This document shows positions 7,018 to 13,599 of a DNA stretch of 15,407 nt, one piece after another. Position numbers and translations under genes: made by a program. How positions within the stretch are numbered: the first letter of the stretch is position 1; the number at the start of each line of letters is the position of its first letter. Below the pieces are notes generated by a model. It was not told the origin of the DNA. It saw only the letters and a program-made list of their open reading frames with translations, and did not search any database. This DNA comes from JANLSO01 sp031362405 (GTDB lineage: Bacteria > Actinomycetota > Thermoleophilia > Miltoncostaeales > Miltoncostaeaceae): the NCBI GenBank assembly GCA_031362405.1, contig JANLSO010000186.1:1-15407 (forward strand), read 5' to 3'.

Positions 7018-7044
7018 AAAAGGCCCGTAAATGGTGCACGGGCC
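7018..7044 (-). terminator. Rho-independent terminator of the secreted-protein gene
   Basis: On the minus strand, GGCCCGT (7044-7038) pairs with ACGGGCC (7028-7022) across a 9-nt loop and is followed at once by TTTT (7021-7018). It begins 23 nt after the stop codon of the gene ending at 7068. The stem is 7 bp and GC-rich and the T-run is short, as is common in high-GC genomes. Confidence 0.7.
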
Positions 7045-7067
7045 CTTCCGATGGTTATCGGGTTGAG

Positions 7068-9296
7068 CTAACGCGCGACGATGCGAATGCTCTTCGTGAT
7101 GGTGCGGGTCGTGCCCTGCGGGTCACGGGCCGTCAGGCGCACCTTGTAGGTGCCGACGTGAGCCGTTCCCAGCCGCAGTTTGAGGGTGAACGTTCCTGCC
7201 TGAGAGCGGACGACACGGACCGCGCGCAAGGTCTTCGCGTTGCGGCTGAGCGTTGCCTTCACGGTCGATCCCGCTGAGACACTCACTCGCAGCTTGAGGG
7301 ATAGCGGCGACCCGATGCGGGCGCGGATCGTCTTGTTGAAGCTGCCAAGGCGCAGCGTCAAGGTGACCTTCGAGGGTGGGGCCGTCGGGGTGCCTGCCAC
7401 CGTGGTCGTGACGAAGCTCTGGTTGGGCCCGACGAACTTGCCGAGGTCGCTTTCGACGACGGTGCGGAAGTTGACCGTCGTGCCGGCTGCGAGACCGGTC
7501 AGTGGAACGGCGACGTTCTTGATGCCACGGCTCGGGGCGACCACCTGGCCGGCTGTGCGGCTGCCGAAGGCGGTCGTCGGGCCGAACTCGACGTAGAGGC
7601 GAACGCGGGCACCTGCGGGGTTGAACTGGGTGTTTGCGACGGCCGAGGTCGCGGTGATTCCCGTTGCCGCCAGCGTGTTCACCGACTCGGGCTCGTAGGC
7701 CTTGGTCAGCAGGTTGCGCGGCCCGGTGCGGGCGTCGACGGTGGCGAAGAACGGAGTGCCCACCGAATCGGCGGGGCAGGCGGCTCCGTCGCCGGTGAAC
7801 GGGTTCGCCTCACACAGCGATGCGACCGAGGGGCGCGGGTCGATGAGGCCGCCCGCAGAGGCGGGGACGACGTCGTCCCAGACGAAGGCCGGGTCGGCAG
7901 CGGAACCCTCGAAGTGCGCGCTATGCACGTTGCCGCCGTCCTCACGCCACGTGACGTACGGCGTGTTGCCCGAGAACGTGATGTCGGGGTTCAGCGCGTC
8001 GACCCCGGGAGGGGAGATCGGTTTGCCGCCGTTGATGAGCACGAACTTCTCGCCGCCGACAAGCCGCGCGACGAAGATTCCCCGTTTGCCACTGGGAAGC
8101 TCTTCGTGCCAGGTGACCCACGGGGCCGTCGGCGTGCCGGGGGTCATCGTGCCCGCGGCGATGCGGGGGTTCTCGCCGCGCTTCGTGGGGTCGGCGTTCA
8201 GCGAGCAGGCACGTTCGCTGTTGATGTCGGTCGCGCAAAGGCCGCCGTTGGCGCTCGCGTCGAGGTTGCCGGTCCCGTTACGCCCGACGGCCGTAAAGCG
8301 GAAGCCCCCGGGAGCGGCCGGGTCTTTGATGGCCTTCGCGGCGAAGACGAGCTCGTTGTCGGCCAGCCCCTTGGCACTCGGGCCCTTTTCGTACCACACG
8401 ACCCACGGGACGGTGTCCGACGGGCCGGTGAAGGCGAAGTCGGGAAGGACGCCGTCGCGGCTGGTGTCGATGTTGAGCGACGGGTCGGTCGCGCCGGAGA
8501 GATGGAGACTGTTCTTGCCGACGCGCTTCACGCCGACCTCCTGCCAGCAGAAGCCGTTTACCGTGGGGCCGTCACCGGGCGAGAAGCCGTCGCAGTTGAC
8601 CTGCCCCTCGGCACCCTTCACGCCCCGCGACACGAAGATCTGATCGCGCTGGTAGGCGGGCAGTACGGCGCCGTCCTTCTCCTGCCAGGCGACCCACGGC
8701 ACCGGATCGGCACCGGCGACGGCCGCGCCTCCGACGAGGGCGGGGTTCTCGGCCTCACGGTCGGTGTTGATGTTCAGCGACGGCACCTTCTGGCCCGCGG
8801 AGCGGTCCTGACCGGAGGGCAGAAAGATGTCGGCGGCGGAGTTGAGGCGGCTCGCGAAGATGTTCGTTGCACCGCCCGGCAGAGCGTCAGACGGCGCGTA
8901 GAAGGCGGTCCACGGAACGGTGCGGCCGGGGCCGGCGAAGTCGATTGAGGGGCCCTCGGCGTCTTTGGTCGGGTCGAGGTTCAGGGAGCCGGGGCTCTTC
9001 GTCCTCCACGCGCCGTTTTTGAAGGCGCGCACGAAAACCTGCTGGGCACCGGCGGTCTCCTGCTCGAATGCGGCCCACGGGGCGTTCACCGCACCGGCCG
9101 CGCTGTTGCCACCGGCGACGTCAACGAGGCCGGCGTTGCGTGCGGGGTCGATTCCCTTGGCGACGTCGTCGTTGACGAGCCCCCCCGCGGGGAGGCTGAC
9201 GAATCCCGCCGAGGCCAGCGCGGCGGTTCCGAGGTAGACGCCGACCGCGGCGGCGATGGCGTGACGGCGGCGGACGGGGCGAATCGAGACAGGCAT
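7068..9296 (-). CDS. Secreted repeat protein: probable beta-propeller plus Ig/FnIII-like C-terminus
   Basis: This 742-aa protein starts at the ATG at 9296, with AAGGAG 5 nt upstream; a longer in-frame opening to 9650 has no support. Residues 1-30 form a Sec signal peptide (RRRH, then AIAAAVGVYLGTAALASA). Degenerate modules follow, each opening with PW-x-x-(W/F)-x-E (about 73, 128, 200, 297, 392, a PY variant at 446, and a PFF variant near 514). Several contain IFV-(S/A)-R and SLN-x-D-x-x-x-x-AENP. Seven such units suggest a seven-bladed propeller. Residues about 540-632 look FnIII-like (ATGITATSAVANTQFNP), and 642-742 an Ig-like beta domain. Sparse cysteines may form disulfides (residues 235 and 250; 354 and 364). 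Expected location is extracellular or surface-bound; no catalytic motif or sorting signal is seen. Function unknown; adhesion or ligand binding is a guess. Confidence 0.8.
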   Translation of the reverse strand: MPVSIRPVRRRHAIAAAVGVYLGTAALASAGFVSLPAGGLVNDDVAKGIDPARNAGLVDVAGGNSAAGAVNAPWAAFEQETAGAQQVFVRAFKNGAWRTKSPGSLNLDPTKDAEGPSIDFAGPGRTVPWTAFYAPSDALPGGATNIFASRLNSAADIFLPSGQDRSAGQKVPSLNINTDREAENPALVGGAAVAGADPVPWVAWQEKDGAVLPAYQRDQIFVSRGVKGAEGQVNCDGFSPGDGPTVNGFCWQEVGVKRVGKNSLHLSGATDPSLNIDTSRDGVLPDFAFTGPSDTVPWVVWYEKGPSAKGLADNELVFAAKAIKDPAAPGGFRFTAVGRNGTGNLDASANGGLCATDINSERACSLNADPTKRGENPRIAAGTMTPGTPTAPWVTWHEELPSGKRGIFVARLVGGEKFVLINGGKPISPPGVDALNPDITFSGNTPYVTWREDGGNVHSAHFEGSAADPAFVWDDVVPASAGGLIDPRPSVASLCEANPFTGDGAACPADSVGTPFFATVDARTGPRNLLTKAYEPESVNTLAATGITATSAVANTQFNPAGARVRLYVEFGPTTAFGSRTAGQVVAPSRGIKNVAVPLTGLAAGTTVNFRTVVESDLGKFVGPNQSFVTTTVAGTPTAPPSKVTLTLRLGSFNKTIRARIGSPLSLKLRVSVSAGSTVKATLSRNAKTLRAVRVVRSQAGTFTLKLRLGTAHVGTYKVRLTARDPQGTTRTITKSIRIVAR

Positions 9297-9323
9297 TGTG
9301 GCTCCTTGGTTCGAGTGAGTGCC

Positions 9324-9342
9324 GCCACCGGCGATCGGTGGC
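9324..9342 (-). promoter_or_regulatory. Hairpin in the 5' leader of the secreted-protein gene
   Basis: GCCACCG (9324-9330) and CGGTGGC (9336-9342) form a perfect 7-bp stem with a 5-nt loop, 27 nt before the ATG at 9296 and just upstream of its ribosome binding site. It could influence mRNA stability or translation. No known riboswitch fold is recognised. Confidence 0.35.
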
Positions 9343-9416
9343 CAACACCCTCCAAAGACACCGCCGTCGTCCCTGCTATTCCGCTCGCGATTTCTTTTTC
9401 TTGGACGGTGAAGGAA

Positions 9417-9428
9417 GGGAATATTCCC
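9417..9428. promoter_or_regulatory. 12-bp palindrome GGGAATATTCCC in the divergent intergenic region
   Basis: This perfect palindrome lies in the 252-bp gap between the divergent secreted-protein and DUF4097 genes (starts 9296 and 9549). It is more AT-rich than its surroundings. Its position fits a regulator site, but a 12-bp palindrome can occur by chance and no regulator is assigned. The rest of the gap holds a pyrimidine-rich stretch (9390-9402), the leader hairpin and a candidate -10 box. Confidence 0.3.
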
Positions 9429-9532
9429 GTGCGTGGGGGAGTCCTTGGGGGTGCGAGGCCGTGCGCCCGGATCGCTCGCAGGAGTGAGGTCAGATGATGC
9501 GCAGCGGCGAGGGCATGCCGCCACGTCGGGGA

Positions 9533-9538
9533 TAGTGT
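9533..9538 (+). promoter_or_regulatory. Candidate -10 box of a leaderless DUF4097-operon transcript
   Basis: TAGTGT ends 10 nt before the ATG at 9549 with no ribosome binding site between them. It repeats the arrangement in front of the GH15 gene. This also argues against the in-frame GTG at 9537, which would lie inside the box. Confidence 0.35.
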
Positions 9539-9548
9539 GGGCCGCGAA

Positions 9549-10283
9549 ATGACGACCCCCACCCCACTCGCCCGCGGCATTGCCACCGTCGCTCTGATCG
9601 CCCTCAGCGCCGCGGGCGTGGCCGTTGGCTTTGGCACGCGCACGGAACACGAGGTACGCGAGCCGGCACGTCAGATACCCGCGATGGCTGCGCTCGAGAT
9701 CGACGCGGGCGACGGTGATATCCGGGTTGTCGCGCGTCCGGGCGACGCGGTCACCTACTCCAGTTCTCTGAAATGGATCGGGCGCCGCCCGTCGGTCGAG
9801 GTCTCCGCCGGGGGAGATCAGCTGCGCCTGAAGAGCTCGTGCCCGAGCGTCCTGCTGGGTGCCGAGCTTCCGATCTTCTCCCGATGTGACGTCGACCTTG
9901 TCGTCGGCGTGCCACCGGCCACCGACGTGCGCATTGATTCCGGCTCGGGGGATATCGCGCTCGAGGGGTTGAACGGCACGGTCAGCATCGACTCCGGCAC
10001 CGGTCCGATCATGGCGACGGAGCTCGGTTCGCCAACTCTGACGATCGACAGCGGCACCGGTGACGTCACCGCGGCCTTCCGAACCCGTCCGACGAGCGTG
10101 CGGGTCGACAGCGGGACGGGGGACATCACTGTTCGCGTGCCCTCAGGGCCCTACGCCGTCAACGCCGATTCGGGGGTCGGATCGGTCAGTCTTCGTGGCG
10201 TCGTCAACGATCCGGGCGCAGACAGCCGCCTTTCGTTCGACAGCGGCGTCGGAGACATCCAGGTTGAGGCGAACGATGAGTAG
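9549..10283 (+). CDS. DUF4097-family beta-strand repeat protein (putative adhesin/envelope protein)
   Basis: This 244-aa protein has one N-terminal hydrophobic segment (about 9-28, IATVALIALSAAGVAVGFG), acting as signal peptide or membrane anchor; no lipobox cysteine is present. The rest is a ladder of short beta repeats, each with D-(S/A)-G-x-G-(D/P/S)-(I/V): at 52, 130, 148, 167, 187, 207 and 231, spaced 18-24 residues after the first gap. This is the DUF4097 solenoid pattern, expected on the outer face of the membrane. The ATG at 9549 is chosen over GTG 9537, and the gene is probably leaderless. It overlaps the histidine kinase gene by 8 bp and heads a three-gene operon. DUF4097 proteins often sit beside two-component or PspC-type envelope-stress genes, so an accessory sensing role is plausible but inferred. 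Confidence 0.87.
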   Translation: MTTPTPLARGIATVALIALSAAGVAVGFGTRTEHEVREPARQIPAMAALEIDAGDGDIRVVARPGDAVTYSSSLKWIGRRPSVEVSAGGDQLRLKSSCPSVLLGAELPIFSRCDVDLVVGVPPATDVRIDSGSGDIALEGLNGTVSIDSGTGPIMATELGSPTLTIDSGTGDVTAAFRTRPTSVRVDSGTGDITVRVPSGPYAVNADSGVGSVSLRGVVNDPGADSRLSFDSGVGDIQVEANDE

Positions 10284-11499
10284 GGCGCTCGCCGCGGTCG
10301 TCGGGCCGGTGCTCAGCGGGCGCACGTACCGCACGGCCGCCTACCTTTTCGCCGCGCTGTTTCTCGGCATCGTGGAGTTCGTCCTCCTCGTCGTCGGCGC
10401 CTCGTTGGGCATCGCGCTGAGCATCATTTGGATCGGGGTTCCGATTCTCTTTGGGCTCATGGCCGCGGCCCGGGCAATCGGCGCGCTCGAGCGACGACTG
10501 GCCAATTCGCTCCTTGGTTTCGCGATCACTCCACCCCCGAGCGTGCGTACGCGCGGTGGATCGCCGTGGCGCCAGATGGTCGATCTTGCTCGGGCCCGAT
10601 CGACGTGGCGCGCGCTGGGATGGTGCCTGCTGCGGTTACCCCTGGCCCTGGTGGCGTGGGGTCTGGTGTTCGGGATCCTCACCCTCGGGCTCACGATGTG
10701 CGCGACCCCCTGGGACGCGCTCGTTGACGCGCCGATCTGGGCACGGATCGTGATGGGGCTCGGCGGCGTCGCGACGCTCATCCTCACCGCGCACGCGGTT
10801 ACGTGGTGCGGCTGGGTTCACGGGCGCCTTGCCCGTGGGCTTTTGGGGACCTCTCCCGCGGATCGCGTCGCCGTTGCCGAAGCTCGCGCCGAAGCGGCCG
10901 ACACGCGCACGGATCTGGCCCGCGAGCTGCACGACTCTGTGGGGCACTCCGTGACGGCCGCGGTTCTGCAGGCGTCCGCGGCGCGACGCGTTCTCACCAC
11001 CGACCCGGAGTTTGCCGCGGGCGCGTTGGAGGCGATCGAAACCCAGGGTCGTCAGGCGCTGGGGGAGCTCGACCGGGTACTTGCCACCCTGCGCGACGGT
11101 GAGACGGGGCCACGCCGGGCGGCGGGCCTCGGTGGCCTCGACGAACTCCTGGCACGCTCACGCACCGCGGGTCTGCAGATCACTTTCACTCAGCGGGGGG
11201 ATCTCGCCGGAGTTCCCGAAGACGTCGGGCAGGAGATGTACCGAATTGCCCAAGAGGGGCTCACCAACGTCATGCGCCACGCGTCGGGCACAACCGTCAA
11301 CGTCGACCTTTCGGTCGGTGAGTCTGCGGTCGAGCTGCTCATCGAAAGCGGCGCGGGCACCCCGCTCGAACCCGATCGGGCTGGCGGCGGACGGGGCCTG
11401 CGCGGGGTCCGTGAGCGGGTGACGGCCGTCGGCGGAACCCTCGATGTCGGCCCCACCGCCGATGGCGGCTACCGCCTGCGAGCCGAGCTGCCCCTGTGA
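10276..11499 (+). CDS. Sensor histidine kinase, NarL-type, with PSDC-like membrane sensor domain
   Basis: This 407-aa protein starts at ATG 10276, with GAGG 6 nt upstream. An N-terminal membrane domain (about 17-185) has paired hydrophobic helices (about 22-62 and 115-180) of the PSDC-type sensor seen in actinobacterial kinases. The HisKA_3 dimerisation motif is ELHDSVGHSV with phospho-accepting H219. A HATPase domain follows, with N box QEGLTNVMRHA and G box GGRGLRGVRER. It should autophosphorylate in response to an envelope or membrane signal and phosphorylate the regulator encoded immediately downstream (4-bp overlap). It overlaps the DUF4097 gene upstream by 8 bp. The signal is unknown. 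The lack of a large extracytoplasmic loop suggests intramembrane sensing or partner-mediated sensing through DUF4097. Confidence 0.93.
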   Translation: MSRALAAVVGPVLSGRTYRTAAYLFAALFLGIVEFVLLVVGASLGIALSIIWIGVPILFGLMAAARAIGALERRLANSLLGFAITPPPSVRTRGGSPWRQMVDLARARSTWRALGWCLLRLPLALVAWGLVFGILTLGLTMCATPWDALVDAPIWARIVMGLGGVATLILTAHAVTWCGWVHGRLARGLLGTSPADRVAVAEARAEAADTRTDLARELHDSVGHSVTAAVLQASAARRVLTTDPEFAAGALEAIETQGRQALGELDRVLATLRDGETGPRRAAGLGGLDELLARSRTAGLQITFTQRGDLAGVPEDVGQEMYRIAQEGLTNVMRHASGTTVNVDLSVGESAVELLIESGAGTPLEPDRAGGGRGLRGVRERVTAVGGTLDVGPTADGGYRLRAELPL

Positions 11500-12161
11500 C
11501 CGACGAGATCCGCGTCGTAATCGTCGACGACGACGCGCTCGTGCGTGGTGGTTTGAGAACGCTTCTCCGACTAGAGGCCGACATCGCGGTCGTCGGTGAG
11601 GCGGCCAACGGCGAGGAAGCCGTTGCGCTGACGGCGAGCCTCACGCCCGACGTCGTGCTGATGGATGTGCGGATGCCGAAGCTCGACGGCATCGGCGCGA
11701 CGCGTCAGATTGTCGCGGCGGGCGGTGCGTCACGCATCCTCGTCGTCACGACGTTCGAGCAGGACGAGTACGTATTCGAGGCCCTTCGCGCCGGTGCCAG
11801 CGGTTTCGTACTGAAACGCGTGATGCCGGACGAGCTGATCCAGGCGGTGCGGATCGTCGCCACCGGTGAGTCGTTGGTCTTCCCGTCGCTGACCCGCCAG
11901 CTCGTCGAGCGTCACAGCGTGCGGCTCGACGCGAACGACCGCCGCGGGCTGCTGATCGCCCAGCTCACCGACCGTGAGGGGGAGATCCTGCGCCTGATCG
12001 CCCGCGGCCAGTCGAACGCCGAGATCGCCGAGGCGCTGGTGGTGGCCGTTCACACCGTGAAGACCCACGTCGCCCACGTCCTCGGAAAGCTGGAGGTTCG
12101 CGACCGCACCCAGGCCGTGATCTTTGCCTATGAAACCGGCTTCGTCCGCGCCGGCGAATAG
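11496..12161 (+). CDS. Response regulator, NarL/FixJ family
   Basis: This 221-aa protein has a receiver domain at 4-118 with the acidic pocket D11/D12, phospho-acceptor D57 in VVLMDVRMP, T85/T86 and K107 in FVLKRV. A LuxR-type HTH follows at about 157-213 (LTDREGEILRLIARGQSNAEIA, then HTVKTHVAHVLGKL). Phosphorylation by the adjacent kinase should promote dimerisation and DNA binding; targets are not visible. The start is GTG at 11496, forming a GTGA overlap with the kinase stop, so the two are translationally coupled. All key residues are present. Its last 34 bp overlap, tail to tail, the end of the VOC gene on the other strand. Probable self-regulation of the operon is inferred only. Confidence 0.94.
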   Translation: MTDEIRVVIVDDDALVRGGLRTLLRLEADIAVVGEAANGEEAVALTASLTPDVVLMDVRMPKLDGIGATRQIVAAGGASRILVVTTFEQDEYVFEALRAGASGFVLKRVMPDELIQAVRIVATGESLVFPSLTRQLVERHSVRLDANDRRGLLIAQLTDREGEILRLIARGQSNAEIAEALVVAVHTVKTHVAHVLGKLEVRDRTQAVIFAYETGFVRAGE

Positions 12162-12538
12162 GTCCCGAAGCTCCACACGTTGCCCTCGAGATCGCGGGCG
12201 GCGAACTCCCGCGAGCCGTAGTCCTGGTCGGTGAGATCCATGACGATCTGCGCGCCGGCCGCGACCGCGTGGGTGTGGAGCGCGTCGGGATCCTCGACGA
12301 CGACGTAGACCACGACCGGCCCCGGCAGGCAGAACGCACTCGCTTCCCTCTTTCCTGTGTCGCTGATCATCACGACACCGCTGCCGACGAGGATCTCGGC
12401 ATGGCCAAATGGCTCCGAGGGATCGGAGGGAGACAGAACGTTGGCCTGCGCCCCGAAGGCCCGTTTCAGCCACGCGACGGCGGCCCAGGGCTCGCGGTAG
12501 GGGACGATCGGGAATGCGCCGTTCAGGGTCTCGGGCAT
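12128..12538 (-). CDS. VOC-superfamily (glyoxalase-fold) protein, PhnB-like
   Basis: This 136-aa protein has the length of a single VOC unit with two beta-alpha-beta-beta-beta modules. It opens with FPIVPYREPWAAVAWLKRAFG (9-29), as in PhnB/glyoxalase-like proteins, and closes with the typical ARDLEGNVWSFGTY. VVVYVVVEDPDALHTHAVAAGA forms the second module start. Members bind a metal and act as glyoxalases, dioxygenases or resistance proteins; metal ligands and substrate are not certain here. The ATG at 12538 has GAGG 8 nt upstream; an in-frame opening further upstream runs into the AraC gene and is rejected. It lies 37 bp downstream of the AraC-type regulator, almost certainly in the same operon, so it is probably that regulator's target. 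Confidence 0.86.
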   Translation of the reverse strand: MPETLNGAFPIVPYREPWAAVAWLKRAFGAQANVLSPSDPSEPFGHAEILVGSGVVMISDTGKREASAFCLPGPVVVYVVVEDPDALHTHAVAAGAQIVMDLTDQDYGSREFAARDLEGNVWSFGTYSPARTKPVS

Positions 12539-12575
12539 CGTGTTCACCTCGCGTTGTTCGACAGTGAGAGTGAGG

Positions 12576-13412
12576 TTAGGAACCCGCCGCCGAAGTGTCT
12601 TGGACGAAATTGACGGTCTCGGCGCGCAGGGCGGTGGGGGTGAGGTCGGCCAAATCACGAACCTCTCGAGCGAGGTGGGCCTGGTCGAAGAACCCGCACC
12701 GGATGGCGGCCCACGACCACTCGATAGCCGGCTCCGCTCGCAGGACGTCCGTGAGGCGTTCGAAGCGGACGATTCGTGCCAGTGCCTTCGGGGCGAGGCC
12801 GACGTCACTTCGAAAACGGCCGATCAATCTGCGATGACTCCATCCCAGCTCGCGAGCGAGCTCGCCGATCGCGATCCGTCCGCCGGACGAAACGACACGA
12901 CGAAACGCCCACATCGTGCCCCCGTCGATCGGGCCTGACGCGACCAAACGGGCGGTGAGCGCCCGGTCGATGAGGTCGAACCGCTCGACCCACTCCGGCG
13001 CCTCGGCGAGGCGCTCGGTCAGCCGAGGCGCACTGCGTCCGAGGATGTCCTCCAGCGCCACGGATTGGTTGGCGATCTCGCTCATGGGTAGGCCCAACAG
13101 CCGCCGCGCACCAAGCGGGGTCAGATTCACCTGGATGCACCGGGCCGAGCCCCCGTGCTGAACCAGCACCGGGCCATCCGTGAGGCCCGCGACGAACGAG
13201 CCGAACCGCTCTGGGGCGCGGTCGAGCCTTCGCGCGTCACCGACACTCCACCCGTCACCGAGGTCGAGGATCAGGGGAACGTACGTGCACGGGAGCTCGC
13301 GAAAGCGAACCGGCTCTCGCTCGCGCTGGACGAAGCCCGTGTAGTCGATCACGGCCCCCGAAAGAGCGGCACCGACAATTCCCGATGTGAACGCCATGGC
13401 CATGGCGTTCAC
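12576..13412 (-). CDS. AraC-family transcriptional regulator
   Basis: About 275-278 aa. The C-terminal third is an AraC double HTH: first helix pair about 178-198 (IGELARELGWSHRRLIGRF), second about 228-250 (WSWAAIRCGFFDQAHLAREV), followed by LTPTALRAE where AraC proteins usually end with a G-x-x-P-x-x-(Y/F)-R motif. The N-terminal about 155 residues contain YVPLILDLGDGWSV and resemble the poorly characterised sensor region of actinobacterial AraC proteins that sit next to VOC genes. Start candidates are GTG 13412, ATG 13403 and ATG 13397; none has a strong ribosome site, and residue numbers here count from 13403. A perfect 26-bp palindrome covers all three starts, suggesting autoregulation. 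It is probably the activator or repressor of the downstream VOC gene. Confidence 0.87.
   Translation of the reverse strand: MNAMAMAFTSGIVGAALSGAVIDYTGFVQREREPVRFRELPCTYVPLILDLGDGWSVGDARRLDRAPERFGSFVAGLTDGPVLVQHGGSARCIQVNLTPLGARRLLGLPMSEIANQSVALEDILGRSAPRLTERLAEAPEWVERFDLIDRALTARLVASGPIDGGTMWAFRRVVSSGGRIAIGELARELGWSHRRLIGRFRSDVGLAPKALARIVRFERLTDVLRAEPAIEWSWAAIRCGFFDQAHLAREVRDLADLTPTALRAETVNFVQDTSAAGS
13387..13412. promoter_or_regulatory. Perfect 26-bp palindrome on the AraC-type regulator start
   Basis: The half site GTGAACGCCATGG (13387-13399) is followed without spacer by its exact reverse complement (13400-13412). It includes the three possible start codons of the minus-strand regulator gene. 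A perfect 26-bp symmetry is unlikely by chance and suits either a dimeric operator or an mRNA structure that hides the start. Confidence 0.65.
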
Positions 13413-13453
13413 GGTAGACCAGACGGCCACTCGCGAGCCAGGGGCCAGAAGGA

Positions 13454-13506
13454 ACGCACAGATCGGAGACGCACAGATCGGTGCCAGGCACCGATCTGTG
13501 CGTCTC
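13454..13506. repeat. Interspersed palindrome, copy C, with an extra direct half copy
   Basis: A perfect 18-bp stem (13466-13483 with 13489-13506) encloses the loop CCAGG and again has the GGTG-N5-CACC core, but different outer arms (GAGACGCACAGATC). The 13-mer ACGCACAGATCGG occurs at 13454-13466 and 13469-13481 (period 15) and inverted at 13491-13503. It lies in the 187-bp gap between the divergent AraC-type gene and the MMPL gene. No T-run follows. Confidence 0.85.
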
Positions 13507-13529
13507 GCTCCTGAGGGTGAGACAGGTTC

Positions 13530-13548
13530 GTCCGTCTGGCCGACGGAC
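13530..13548. promoter_or_regulatory. 7-bp inverted repeat upstream of the MMPL gene
   Basis: GTCCGTC (13530-13536) and GACGGAC (13542-13548) flank TGGCC, about 50 bp before the MMPL start. Position and symmetry fit a repressor site such as the TetR sites that often control MmpL pumps, but no TetR gene is present in the window and the repeat may be incidental. Confidence 0.3.
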
Positions 13549-13599
13549 CGTGGGCGGTGGCCGGGCAGGCTGGACGGGCTAACGAGTAGGGGGTTGGGC

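Noticed and set aside
7702..8948. Two long overlapping plus-strand frames opposite the secreted-protein gene
   Set aside because: They mirror the repeat protein, show low-complexity V/G/R/D composition and have no motif or ribosome site; the minus strand has a signal peptide, ribosome site and terminator.
9297..9650. N-terminal extension of the secreted protein to an upstream start at 9650
   Set aside because: The extension would place the signal peptide 118 residues inside the protein and overlap the divergent DUF4097 gene; ATG 9296 has a strong ribosome site.
10060..10275. Longer start for the histidine kinase at 10060
   Set aside because: It would lie within the DUF4097 repeats; ATG 10276 has GAGG at the right distance and directly precedes the membrane sensor domain.
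13454..13506. CRISPR-like repeats at copy C
   Set aside because: Only two direct copies 15 bp apart with a 2-bp gap, no spacers and no cas genes; the structure is a hairpin with an extra half unit.
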